Source: Erythrobacter sp. (GTDB lineage Bacteria; Pseudomonadota; Alphaproteobacteria; Sphingomonadales; Sphingomonadaceae). Taken from it: a stretch of DNA of 64,000 nucleotides. This document shows positions 9,581 to 18,370 of the stretch, in pieces. Below the pieces are notes generated by a model, which did not search any database, had not been told where the DNA came from, and saw only the letters and a program-made list of their open reading frames with translations. Position numbers and translations under genes: made by a program. The stretch's first letter is position 1, and the number at the start of each line of letters is the position of its first letter. Location of the stretch: positions 62,001 through 126,000 of the forward strand of contig DAICXZ010000030.1 of the NCBI GenBank assembly GCA_027311945.1. The letters are read 5' to 3'.

Positions 9581-12500
9581 TCAGGGAACGGACACCCCGA
9601 ACACGGCGGAGCCGTCAATCTGCTTATCGAAGGTGGTGTTTCCGAACGTATAGACCACGCCCGCATAGGTGCCGCCGTCTCCCGCCAGAAAACCGTTGAT
9701 CGTTGCGCGGCAATCGCCGCTGCCCGCGCAGGCCGGGCCGCTGCCCTGCGCCAGCACCGGCTGGTTATACTCGGTGAAGAAGCGCATGTTGCCGGTGTCG
9801 AGTGCCATTCCGCCAGCCATTGGATCGGCCACACCGCCCGGCGTGTTGATGGCATAACTGTTGCCGCCAATCGCCACATCGAACTCCACGCCGACCTTGG
9901 GCGTGCTGCCAAAGGCCACGGCCAGCTCGCCCGAGAAGCTGCCCGGTGCCAGCGATCCATCGCGGATCGTTGGCGCGGTCGATCCGATGAGGGCATATTG
10001 CACGGTGCCCGAGGTGGGGAGGTTCGTGGCCGGATCGCCCGCCACGACATGCCAGCCGCCATTGGCGGGCAATTCGATGCCGTCCTGGTCGGCGTAAAAG
10101 CGCCCGCCCGTGGTGCCGCCCGCCCAGCGCGTCCAGCCGATCACGCCCGCCACGCTGCCGCTGTCGTGCTGGGTGTTGTTGCCGATGGTGGGGCGCTCGT
10201 CTTCGGTGGTCGAGGAATTGAGTTCCCAGACATAGGCGAGCGGTGCGCCGGTCGTGGTGTCGTAGGTCACCCGCGAATCCTCGCGGCTGTCGATCCCGAC
10301 CGTGGAAGACGAATAGATCACGATCTGGTCGGTCTCCTCGGTGCCGGTGGGTGGCGGCACCACCTCGCCGGGATCGTAGGTCCCGCCGAAAGCGGCCGCG
10401 CCGCCAATCAGCGGGAGGTCCGTTGACGTGTCACGGACCAGGTAGGCCAGCGAAGCATAGGTGCCCCCGTCGCCGCCGAGGCGGCTTGAGAAGGTCGCTC
10501 CGCAGGTTGCCGACGATGCGCATGCTGCGCCCGACCCCGTCATGGTAACAGGTGCATTGCCGTAGAAATTGCCGACCGAAGACCCAATGACGCTGGGCGC
10601 TGCGACGCCGCCCTCGGTGGCGAAGGCGTAGCTCGCATCGCTCATCGTCACCGTCGCTTCGAGACCCAGCATGGGTGAGCTGCCCAGCGTCACCGCCATC
10701 TGCCCGGCGAAGGTGCCCGGTGCGCTGCGGCCGTCCTGATAGGTCGGCTGGGTGGCGCCGAGCAGGGTGTAGTCAATCCGCCCGGAGGCAGGCAGGTTCT
10801 CGATCACCGGGATCAGCGCATAGCCAAAGCCGCTGTCTGGTCCGTACAGGCTGCCGAACGAACCGGTGTCGCTTTCGATGCTGCCGCCGTTGAACCGGCC
10901 GACCTGCCAGTTGGCATCGCCGGCAAGATCGGCCACGGCCAGGTTGCCGCGGCGGATATAGTCGATCTGGTCGTTGACTGTAACGCCATAGGCGCGCACC
11001 AACCCGCGGCTATCGGTGACGATGGGGAGATAGGCGATCGAAGTGACGGCCGCTTGCTTACGGTTCGCGCCGCCAGTGTCGACATAGCTCAACATCCCGA
11101 TGTCATCGGCGAAGGGTGCGGTAAGCGAGCCGCTTGCAACGCCCGCGTCAACGCCCGTTTCCAGCCCGGCCAGATCGGTCGAACCGAATATCGCGGCCCC
11201 GAACACGTCGGTGCCCATGTTGCCGCTCAGGGTATAGAACGTGGAGGCGATGGTGCGGAAATCGTCGGTCAGCTGGCCGAACAGGCGCAGGCTGCACGTT
11301 GCGCCAGCCGGGCAGACCGCGCCTTCACCTGTAAGCGGGGCGACCCCGAACAGGCCCGGACGGCTTATCTGCACCCCCGATGTCGCGACCGCGTCCAGCC
11401 CGCCGGTGGTGCTGAACGTATAGACGCTGTCCATGGTGAGCGAGCCTTCCATGGCGAACTTGGGCGAGATGCCGAAGTCGACGGCCAGCTCAGCCGTGAA
11501 TGTGCCCTCGCTCAGCGACCCGTCGAGGGCCACGACCGGGGAGCTTTCGATGAGCTGGTAAGTGGCGCTGCCAGCCGTTGGCAGGAACAGCGCCGGGTCG
11601 CTCACCGCAACCACAAACGCGCTTTGCCCTGGGGCGATCGTGCGTTCGGTGGTCGCCGAGGTGAGCGTGCCTTCTCCGTAACGGGTGATGATCGCATCGT
11701 CGTTGCCGAACTGCGAGATCAGCGTTGCAGTGCCGAGGGAGAAGACATCGTTGACCGTACTCACCGTGTTATCGGAAATTTCCGTGAACCCGCCATCGGC
11801 GCGCCTTGCGGCAGGGCCGGAGATCGAACTCGTGAGGTGGAGTACCGTGTTGGCTCCGCTGGTGCCGGGCACGGCGACAATTGCCGAAACCCTTGTCAGA
11901 TCGAAATTCGGCCCGACCTCGTAATTGCCGCCGCCGCTGCTGCCGCCACCGCTGCTAAGCGGATCGCCCTTGGCAAAGCCCGCCGTGCCGAGCACTTCGG
12001 CCCCGCCCGCATCCTTGGCGATATAGGAGATCGCCAGTTCCGCAGCCTCATCGCCCGATATGTAACCGCGGATTTCGCCGGTGCATCCGCCCGAGCCCTG
12101 ACAAGCAGCGCCGGTGCCGATCACCTCGATCAGGCCGCCGGTGGTTTGCAGCACTTCGCCGAAGAAGAAGCCCGGTGCCAGATCTTCGCGCAGGGCAATG
12201 CCGTTCTGCGCGGTCTGGGCGATGCCGCCGATGGTTTGCAGGGTATAGCTGCGATCGGCGAAATCGGTTTTCAGTTCCGCACCGACGCGGGTGGTCGAAC
12301 CGAAGCTGATCGCCGCCTTGGCCACGCTGAGCGAGCCGGCCTCGCCGCCGGTGAGCGTCGGGTTGGTGCCGCCGACGAAATCGTATTCGATGAGCCCCGT
12401 GGCGGGCATGTTCGTCGCCATCGGACCGGCAATGACGTGGATACCGTTGGCCCCGAGGTCGAGTTCGGTGTTCGCCTGCGCATAGGCGGTGCCATTGACC

Positions 12501-14023
12501 CAGCGGCCCCACGCGACACCTCCATCGCTGATGCGCCCGGCTTCGATCAGCTCCGCCTCGCCGATAGCGGCGCGGGTGGTGCCAAAGTTGAAGAACAACG
12601 GTGCGCCGGTCGCCTCGTCATAGACGACATTGGCGCGGCTGCGGTCGATCTGCCCGTTGAACGGGGCGAGTTCGGTCTTGCTGCCGCGCAGGGCCATGAA
12701 CTGGTTGCTCGCCAGCGTGCCTGCGGGAGTGGGGAATTCCGGCGGCGGGGGCAATTGCTCGAACTCGTCGATGTTGCCCCCGTTCTGCAGGAAGGTGAGG
12801 TAGGCTCTGAGGAACTGCGCCTGCCCGGTCAGCAGCGTATCGAACAGGCCGCGCGAGGAGAGCGCTTCGAGATAGGCCTGAAGCGCCTGTGCGTTGAGCC
12901 CGCCGAACTCGCTAGGCACCCCGCCCGAGAGCACGAAACTGGCATAGGCCTGTACCGCTGCGACATAGGCGGCGATGGCGTCTTCGCTCAGCAGGCTGGC
13001 AGGCGCGACGAACTCGCTCGGCACGCCGCCGCTGCGCAAATAACCGAGATAGGCCGAAAGCAGGTTCTGCTGCGCCGCGCCGATCCGGCCAAGCTGCCCG
13101 GTGAGCTGGAGATAGTCGATATAGCTGTTCAGCTGCGACAGGTCCGCCCCGGTATAGTCGCTGGCAAAGCCGCCGTTGGCGAGCAAGGTCAGATACTGGC
13201 TGACGAGGCTGGCATAGGCGCTCTGGAATTCGCCGATCTGGCCGTTGTTGGCGAGATACTGGAGGTACGCGTTGACCAGTAGGGGGCTTGCGCCCTCGAA
13301 GCTGGCGCCGCCGCCCAGCGCCGCCGCAAGCCTGTCCGAATAGGCGAGCAGCCGGGCGACATCGCCGCTCGGCAAACGCGCCACCGCAGGGTTGGCGAGG
13401 TATGCTTCGACACCGCGTGCCGCCGCCACCACATCGCCCGATGCGCCTACCCCGGCGAGACCTTCGCCAAGCGTCACCGCAAGGCCGTTCATGGCGGCCT
13501 GCGCGATGGTCTGGCGGGTGGTGGCGAAGGGTGATCTGCGGGTGCTGCCGTTGGGGCTGGGCTGGGCGGCATTGGCGACCACGCGCGAGCTGCTCGAACC
13601 CACGGCCGCAGCCCAGTTCTGACCTGGCCGATAGGTGCGGGTGGCTGTGCCGGTCGTCACCTGCATCGTGCCGCCCATCACGTTGCCGGAGAGCTGGCCG
13701 TCTCTCACCGCCAGCGAGCCGGAGCCGGTCACCGTGGCCTCTGCTCCGCCCGGCAGGCGCAGCACGACCCCCGAGCCTTCCGCCCCGGCGACGGTCACGC
13801 CGCCATTGGCCAAGGTGATCTCCTCACCATCGAGCGAGAACTCGGCTGGCCCCACAATCGAAACCACCGCGCCTGAATCCATGCGGATCTGCGCGACCCC
13901 GCCTTCGGCGACGGACTGGCTGCTGGCGGTGTTTCCGCTGCTGGTGAACAGGATGTCGGCTGCCTGCGAGGGAGCCGAAGCGACGGCGAGCGTGGCTACG
14001 CCCAGAAATAGTGCTTTGCGCAT
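9581..14023 (-). CDS. Giant exported FecR-domain protein with alpha repeats and four Cys-pair beta-barrel-like repeats
   Basis: 1480 aa from the ATG at 14023; the ORF track uses a TTG two codons upstream, and the RBS-like GAGGG fits either. It has a signal peptide (MRKALFLGVATLAVASAPSQA) and no lipobox. A FecR-type beta domain follows at about residues 25-135 (GGVAQIRMDSGAVVSIVGP, RLPGGAEATV). Residues about 170-430 are helical repeats with a YLxxLxxxGxxxEF pattern. The remaining ~1000 residues hold four related beta-rich units, each with LPxSGxxxYxLxGxTxP, then DFGS- or VxFGSxP-like text, then a Cys-x5-Cys pair and a closing GxAxFG. These resemble the 8-strand barrels of TbpB and other Slam substrates (inference). 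Gene order with the Slam-like barrel supports it being the exported cargo. No transmembrane helix follows the signal. Confidence 0.9.
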   Translation of the reverse strand: MRKALFLGVATLAVASAPSQAADILFTSSGNTASSQSVAEGGVAQIRMDSGAVVSIVGPAEFSLDGEEITLANGGVTVAGAEGSGVVLRLPGGAEATVTGSGSLAVRDGQLSGNVMGGTMQVTTGTATRTYRPGQNWAAAVGSSSSRVVANAAQPSPNGSTRRSPFATTRQTIAQAAMNGLAVTLGEGLAGVGASGDVVAAARGVEAYLANPAVARLPSGDVARLLAYSDRLAAALGGGASFEGASPLLVNAYLQYLANNGQIGEFQSAYASLVSQYLTLLANGGFASDYTGADLSQLNSYIDYLQLTGQLGRIGAAQQNLLSAYLGYLRSGGVPSEFVAPASLLSEDAIAAYVAAVQAYASFVLSGGVPSEFGGLNAQALQAYLEALSSRGLFDTLLTGQAQFLRAYLTFLQNGGNIDEFEQLPPPPEFPTPAGTLASNQFMALRGSKTELAPFNGQIDRSRANVVYDEATGAPLFFNFGTTRAAIGEAELIEAGRISDGGVAWGRWVNGTAYAQANTELDLGANGIHVIAGPMATNMPATGLIEYDFVGGTNPTLTGGEAGSLSVAKAAISFGSTTRVGAELKTDFADRSYTLQTIGGIAQTAQNGIALREDLAPGFFFGEVLQTTGGLIEVIGTGAACQGSGGCTGEIRGYISGDEAAELAISYIAKDAGGAEVLGTAGFAKGDPLSSGGGSSGGGNYEVGPNFDLTRVSAIVAVPGTSGANTVLHLTSSISGPAARRADGGFTEISDNTVSTVNDVFSLGTATLISQFGNDDAIITRYGEGTLTSATTERTIAPGQSAFVVAVSDPALFLPTAGSATYQLIESSPVVALDGSLSEGTFTAELAVDFGISPKFAMEGSLTMDSVYTFSTTGGLDAVATSGVQISRPGLFGVAPLTGEGAVCPAGATCSLRLFGQLTDDFRTIASTFYTLSGNMGTDVFGAAIFGSTDLAGLETGVDAGVASGSLTAPFADDIGMLSYVDTGGANRKQAAVTSIAYLPIVTDSRGLVRAYGVTVNDQIDYIRRGNLAVADLAGDANWQVGRFNGGSIESDTGSFGSLYGPDSGFGYALIPVIENLPASGRIDYTLLGATQPTYQDGRSAPGTFAGQMAVTLGSSPMLGLEATVTMSDASYAFATEGGVAAPSVIGSSVGNFYGNAPVTMTGSGAACASSATCGATFSSRLGGDGGTYASLAYLVRDTSTDLPLIGGAAAFGGTYDPGEVVPPPTGTEETDQIVIYSSSTVGIDSREDSRVTYDTTTGAPLAYVWELNSSTTEDERPTIGNNTQHDSGSVAGVIGWTRWAGGTTGGRFYADQDGIELPANGGWHVVAGDPATNLPTSGTVQYALIGSTAPTIRDGSLAPGSFSGELAVAFGSTPKVGVEFDVAIGGNSYAINTPGGVADPMAGGMALDTGNMRFFTEYNQPVLAQGSGPACAGSGDCRATINGFLAGDGGTYAGVVYTFGNTTFDKQIDGSAVFGVSVP
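9584..12460 (-). repeat. Four tandem, diverged beta-barrel-like repeat units inside the FecR protein
   Basis: Units occupy roughly 12460-11960, 11620-11190, 10830-10385 and 10050-9584 (minus strand order). Shared positions: TNLPTSGTVQYALIGSTAP-type opening, APGSFSGELAVAFGSTPKVG-type core, SYAINTPGG-type strand, then the Cys pair (ACQGSGGC, VCPAGATC, ACASSATC, ACAGSGDC), then GDGGTYAGVVY and a final GxAxFG. Three units are preceded by a W-rich linker (WGRWVNG, WTRWAGG, WQVGRFNGG). Nucleotide identity between units is low, so the duplication is old. Boundaries are approximate. Confidence 0.8.
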
Positions 14024-14038
14024 GTTCAAGTATCCCTC

Positions 14039-15352
14039 TTAGAATTCCGCGCGAATGCCGAAGCTCGCGGTGAAGCGCTCGTAATCGTAGAGCGCGATGT
14101 TCGACCAATTGCGGGTGTAGGTGACGCGTGGGCGGGCATAGACATTGCCCGTCAGCCGGAACTTGAGGCCGATGTTCGCGTCGACCTGCTCGTCCTCACG
14201 CGCGGTGAGGAACAGCGGATCGTCGGCGCCGTAGCCGCGGATCTGGCCGCCGATCCCGCCGACCACGGCCAGACGCTCGCCCGCCGGGAGTTCGAACGCG
14301 AGGTTGGCGCGGCCATAGCTGTAGGACAGGTGATCGCCTGCCGATCGGCGGGTCTCCTCCCGTCCGCCTGCTGCGCTGAGCACGAAGGTGCGCGCGGCAT
14401 AGGTCACACCCGCGCCATACCGGTTGGAATCGCGCAAGGGATCGTTGTCGAAGTTCTGGCGGAAGAACTCGCCCGAGACCGACAGGGCGCGCCCGCCTTC
14501 GAGCCGGTGTGTATATTGCCCGATTACCCCGAACGCTTGCCGGAAGCTGTTACCGCCGAGCCAGAACTGCTGCCCCTGCAACGAGAGCGAGACGACATCG
14601 CGGCTGGCCAGCGTATGCGCGACCCCGGCGGTGCCGGTGGCAGCGCTCTGGTCGAACCCGGCTTCCAGGTTCTCGCGGATATTGGCGAGCAGCGAACCGA
14701 ACAGGCGCGTCTGGCGTGAGACCCCGCTCACTGCCGAGACCCCGCCAACCGCCTCCAGATAGGCGGCGTCGGTTGCCTGCGCGTTGGCGCCAAGCTGGCC
14801 GGGACCGAAGCCTGCAAACAGCGGGATCACGATGGAATCGAGATCGGTCGCACCGTTGACGTTGCTGTCGAAGCCCGCCGTCAGGTCGAGGAAGCCCGAA
14901 ACATTCGAGCCGCCGCCCGCGATCTGGCGGTCGTAGTTGCGCACGATCTGATCGAACCGCTGGCGCACCGGATCGGGCAGCGAGGGATCTTGCATCGCGG
15001 TATCGAATTCGGCCCGGGCGGTGTCGATATCGCCCGCCAGCGCATAGGCGCGCGCCAGTTCCGCGCGGGCCTGTGCATTGTCCGGCTGAACGGCGAGCAC
15101 ACGCTGGAGTGCGATGACCGCTTCGGCCGGGTGGCCACTGTCGGCCGCCGCAATGCCGAGAGCGAGATCGTAGTCGGCATCGCCCGCGCGGGTGGCTTGC
15201 AGCGGTATCAGCAGCGCGAAGGCCTCTTCCGAGCGGCCCGCCTGATGGAGCGCGAGGGCATTGGCGACGGCATCGTCGACCTCCGCCAGAGCCGGCCCCG
15301 CCGCGCAGACGAAGCCCGCGCAGGCAGTGGCAAACAGGACAGGTCTTAGCAT
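14039..15352 (-). CDS. TPR plus outer-membrane beta-barrel protein, Slam-like
   Basis: 437 aa. Signal peptide MLRPVLFATACAGFVCAAGPALA (mature end AEVDD). Residues about 25-140 are TPR-like helices (QPDNAQARAELARAYALAGD). From about residue 150 the sequence alternates as an outer-membrane barrel (FLDLTAGFDSNVNGATDL, YTRNWSNIALYDYERF) and ends in FGIRAEF with a C-terminal Phe. This N-TPR/C-barrel architecture and length match the DUF560/Slam family (surface lipoprotein assembly modifier), which moves TbpB-like cargo across the outer membrane. The cargo-like FecR-repeat gene starts within 9-15 bases of its stop, so the two are translationally close. Family assignment is from architecture and motif style only; a generic TPR-porin is the alternative. 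Confidence 0.86.
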   Translation of the reverse strand: MLRPVLFATACAGFVCAAGPALAEVDDAVANALALHQAGRSEEAFALLIPLQATRAGDADYDLALGIAAADSGHPAEAVIALQRVLAVQPDNAQARAELARAYALAGDIDTARAEFDTAMQDPSLPDPVRQRFDQIVRNYDRQIAGGGSNVSGFLDLTAGFDSNVNGATDLDSIVIPLFAGFGPGQLGANAQATDAAYLEAVGGVSAVSGVSRQTRLFGSLLANIRENLEAGFDQSAATGTAGVAHTLASRDVVSLSLQGQQFWLGGNSFRQAFGVIGQYTHRLEGGRALSVSGEFFRQNFDNDPLRDSNRYGAGVTYAARTFVLSAAGGREETRRSAGDHLSYSYGRANLAFELPAGERLAVVGGIGGQIRGYGADDPLFLTAREDEQVDANIGLKFRLTGNVYARPRVTYTRNWSNIALYDYERFTASFGIRAEF

Positions 15353-15422
15353 GGTAAATTCATCCCCCCAGATACAGCACGTAACTGGAGGCTGTGTGCG
15401 TCAGGCGGGGCGTGAATTCGCC

Positions 15423-16766
15423 TTACGAAACCTGACGATGATTGCGTCGCGGCAGGATCAACTCGGCCAGCGCGCCCTTTTGACCATTGGCGAGGCTGAA
15501 GCTGCCGCCGTGCTGGCGAGCGACCGCGCGCACGATGCGCAGGCCGATGCCATGCCCGCCCAGCGTAGAGCGAGGGGACTGGTCGGCCATCGGCGCAAAG
15601 CCGGGCCCTTCGTCGGCCACGCGGATCACTGCCGCATCCTCGCGGCAGGCAAGTGCCACGCGGATCGCGGCGCCCTCGGGCGAGACCTTGAGCGCGTTGT
15701 CAAGCAGGTTCGCCACCGCGCGCACCACCAGCGAGGCGTTGCCTGTTGTCATGCATGGGCCAAGCTCACGCAGGATGCGCACATTGTGCTCTTCCTCGGC
15801 CACCGCTTCGTACAGTTCGATCGCATCTTCGAGCGCCTTGGCGACGTCGAACGGCTCGACCGACAGCGCGCCTTGCGTTTCGATCTCGCGCAGTTCGAGC
15901 AGGGCGTTGAAAGCTTCCATCAGCCGCGCCAGTTCCTCACTGGCGAGCCGCACCTCGGCGGCAGGGCGCGTATCGCCGAGCATATCCTCCAGCCGCGACA
16001 GCCGCGCCTGTACCCGTGCGAGCGGCGTGCGCAGGTCGTGCGCAAGGCCGTCGGCGGTGTCACGCAGGGCTTCGAGGCGGCGCTGCAATTCGTCGAGCAT
16101 GGCGTTCATATGGGTGGCCAGCGTGCCCAGTTCATCGTTGGTGGTGACCGGGTGGCGCGCGGTGACCTCGCCTTCCTCAACTCGTTCGCAGAGGGCGTTG
16201 AGCCGCGCGATCCTGCGGCTGATCGCGGCCCCGGTGATCCAGGCCACGAGGCCAGTGACGGCGACGATTACCGCCACGATCGCCGCGCCCCAGCGCCAGA
16301 AGGCCTGCGTCAGCGGCCCGGTCGAGGCAACACGGTAGGCGACCAGCACCGCGCTGCCGTCACCAAGGCTGCGGACCACCCCGGCATAGGCGGTGCCGCC
16401 TTTGCGGAAACTCACATAGCGGGGTGCGAGCGGGTCGAGATCGCTCGGCCAGCTTGCTGCTCGCGCCTGGGTGCCATGCACCGCAATGTAGCGCGCCTGA
16501 CCGGATTCGCGGGCCATCGCTCCCAGCTCCCCCAGCGCGGCGAGCGCCAACCCGGCCATTTCCGGGTCTTCGCCAAGGCCGGGCAGTTTCTGCGCCAGCT
16601 CGGCATATTCGCGCTCGGCATTCTCGGCGGCGCGCAGCTCGCGGGCGGTGGTGTCGATCCGCCACAGCACCAGCGTCACCAGCGCCACCGCCAGTGTGGT
16701 CGCCAGCGCCATGGTCAGCGCGGCGAGGATCGGAATGGGCACCTTGCGGGAGAGCGTGCGCTCCAT
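15423..16766 (-). CDS. Sensor histidine kinase
   Basis: 447 aa, two hydrophobic helices at about residues 9-35 and 157-180 enclosing a small periplasmic sensor of about 120 residues, then HAMP (about 181-235). The phosphoacceptor is His243 in LAHDLRTPLARVQ. The ATPase has the N box (NLLDNALKVSPEG), G1 (VADEGPGF) and G2 (GGHGIGLRIVRAVARQHGG). Orthodox EnvZ/PhoR-type kinase. It lies 27 bases after the response regulator and 70 bases before the Slam-like gene, so it probably senses an envelope signal and controls this operon. The signal is unknown; the periplasmic domain has no family I recognise. Confidence 0.95.
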   Translation of the reverse strand: MERTLSRKVPIPILAALTMALATTLAVALVTLVLWRIDTTARELRAAENAEREYAELAQKLPGLGEDPEMAGLALAALGELGAMARESGQARYIAVHGTQARAASWPSDLDPLAPRYVSFRKGGTAYAGVVRSLGDGSAVLVAYRVASTGPLTQAFWRWGAAIVAVIVAVTGLVAWITGAAISRRIARLNALCERVEEGEVTARHPVTTNDELGTLATHMNAMLDELQRRLEALRDTADGLAHDLRTPLARVQARLSRLEDMLGDTRPAAEVRLASEELARLMEAFNALLELREIETQGALSVEPFDVAKALEDAIELYEAVAEEEHNVRILRELGPCMTTGNASLVVRAVANLLDNALKVSPEGAAIRVALACREDAAVIRVADEGPGFAPMADQSPRSTLGGHGIGLRIVRAVARQHGGSFSLANGQKGALAELILPRRNHRQVS

Positions 16767-16793
16767 CAGTTTCTGGCCATCAGTTCTTGGCCA

Positions 16794-17579
16794 TCAGCCT
16801 TGCTGGCTCAGGTCGCGCAGCATCAGGCCCTGGCTGCGGACCGAGAGGATCAGCGGGCGCAGCGCCTCGTCAAGCTCGCCGCTCGCCGCCTCCAGCTTCT
16901 TGCGCAGGCGCGAGACATGCACGTCGATGGTATTGGCCGCGTTCGAGGGCATGAAGTTGTAGTCCGACCAGCAGCGGCTCCACAGCATCGAACGGGTGAC
17001 GGGCAGGCCAGTGCTTTCGCCCAGCACCTGCAGGATCGCGTGCTCGCGCGGGGTGAGGTCAAGCGGCTGGCCGAACAACTGCGCCGACATCGCGCGCGAA
17101 TCGATCAGCAGGGGGCCGTTCTCGATCCGCTCGGCCTGTTCGGGCGTGGCCCAGCGCGCGCGGCGGCGGATCATCGCGGCAACACGCGCCAGCAGCTCGG
17201 TGTCGGAGACGGGCTTCACGATGTAGTCGTCCCCGCCTGCCGCGAGCCCTTCCACCTTCTGCCGCTCGGTGCCGAGAGCAGTGAGGAACAGGGCGGGGGC
17301 ATCGGCGGAAGGGCCGCCGCTTTCGCGGATGCGTTCAAGCGCGGAGACCCCGTCAAGGCCGGGCACCTGCCGGTCGAGGATCAGGACATCGTAAGCCTTC
17401 TCACGCGCCTGCGTCAGCGCGGCGGTGCCGCTCGAAACCACGTCCATATCGGCAAAGCCGTGGCGAGAAAGCGCCGAGGCGAGACTGCCCGCCAGCTCGG
17501 CCTCGTCTTCGAGCACGAGCGCCGAACACCCGGCAAACAGGCAGCGCAGGCGTTCGTCGAGAGCATCGTCGCTGATCAT
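16794..17579 (-). CDS. OmpR/PhoB-type response regulator
   Basis: 261 aa. Receiver domain with acidic pocket (VLEDEAE), phosphoacceptor Asp69 in LILDRQVPG, Thr100 in FLTALG and Lys122 in VKPVS. The C-terminus is a winged helix of the OmpR class (LDLTPREHAILQVLGE, then INVHVSRLRKKL-like DVHVSRLRKKLE). It carries an N-terminal extension of about 17 residues before the receiver; no later Met offers a better start. First gene of the leftward operon, so the divergent gap 17580-17680 is the likely promoter region for both it and the rightward unknown gene. Confidence 0.95.
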   Translation of the reverse strand: MISDDALDERLRCLFAGCSALVLEDEAELAGSLASALSRHGFADMDVVSSGTAALTQAREKAYDVLILDRQVPGLDGVSALERIRESGGPSADAPALFLTALGTERQKVEGLAAGGDDYIVKPVSDTELLARVAAMIRRRARWATPEQAERIENGPLLIDSRAMSAQLFGQPLDLTPREHAILQVLGESTGLPVTRSMLWSRCWSDYNFMPSNAANTIDVHVSRLRKKLEAASGELDEALRPLILSVRSQGLMLRDLSQQG

Positions 17580-17680
17580 CGCCGGGTTTTGCCGTGCGCG
17601 GAGGCTGTTGGGAAGGCTCTTCAGGATACTTCAGGCCTGCGTGGCTGGTTTGTTAAGGGGGCCAAGGCTATGAACGGCGC

Positions 17681-18370
17681 ATGGATATTGCGCGCAGACC
17701 GACATTCCCGCTGGCAAGGGCAATGTTTCTTGCCGCGCTGGGAATCGCCACGGGCGCTTGTGTCGCCGGGGACCGCTCGGCTCCGGTCGAGGCGTTTGCA
17801 GAATCTGGCAGCCCCGTGGCGCGCGCCGAGCTGGCGCTACGGCTGGCGAGCGAAGCGCGCCGCTCGCACGATGCCCGCGCGATGCTGGTGGCCGCGCGAA
17901 TGATGCTGACGAGCGGCACGCGTCCCGCCGTGCTCGAAGATGGTGCGCTGGTGGCCGATGTGGATGGAGACCCGGTCGCTCACGGCTGGGCGCGCGAGGC
18001 CATCGCACTGGCGGGCGATAATGCCACGCTTGTTGGCGAGGCCGAGCAGGTGCTCGCGATGCGTCCGCGCGGGGTGCTTCGCAGCAGCCTCGGCGGTGGC
18101 CCCTTGCGTTATGTGCGGCGGGTCTCGGCCAACGAAAGCGTGCGCTTCGACATCAACACCCAGCCGCAGGTGCCTGCGCGCCTCGCCGCGATTGGCGATG
18201 GCGATGCGCGGATCGGTCTGATGGTGAGCGCCGGAAAAGCGCGCATCTGCGACCAGCGCGCCCGCTCGACCCATTCGCTCTGCACCTGGCAGGCGGCGAG
18301 CGAGCGGCACGATGTCACGCTCATCAACGCGGGGCCGCTGGCCAGCGATGTGATGATCCTGTCGAACTAG
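17681..18370 (+). CDS. Exported protein of unknown function (229 aa)
   Basis: I do not recognise this family. The N-terminus MDIARRPTFPLARAMFLAALGIATGACVAG reads as a signal peptide; Cys27 could be a lipidation site, but the preceding ATGA is a poor lipobox. Residues about 45-80 are helical and alanine-rich, and the last ~100 residues look like a beta-sandwich (VRRVSANESVRFDIN, GLMVSAGKARICDQ, DVTLINAGPLASDVMIL), reminiscent of pre-peptidase C-terminal (PPC) folds. Two Cys near the end (ICDQRARSTHSLC) may form a disulfide. It is divergent from the response regulator and its TAG overlaps the caspase stop within CTAG. Context links it to the protease cluster; the PPC comparison is only a resemblance. 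Confidence 0.8.
   Translation: MDIARRPTFPLARAMFLAALGIATGACVAGDRSAPVEAFAESGSPVARAELALRLASEARRSHDARAMLVAARMMLTSGTRPAVLEDGALVADVDGDPVAHGWAREAIALAGDNATLVGEAEQVLAMRPRGVLRSSLGGGPLRYVRRVSANESVRFDINTQPQVPARLAAIGDGDARIGLMVSAGKARICDQRARSTHSLCTWQAASERHDVTLINAGPLASDVMILSN

Noticed and set aside
7020-9653. 877-aa ORF antisense to the CHAT gene
   Set aside because: Gly/Arg/His-rich, no family motif, overlaps the whole CHAT reading frame.
11054-13282. 742-aa ORF antisense to the FecR-repeat gene
   Set aside because: Shadow frame with no recognisable motif; sense frame has conserved repeats.
15261-17903. 880-aa ORF spanning Slam-like, HK and RR genes antisense
   Set aside because: Crosses three good genes on the other strand; no domain.
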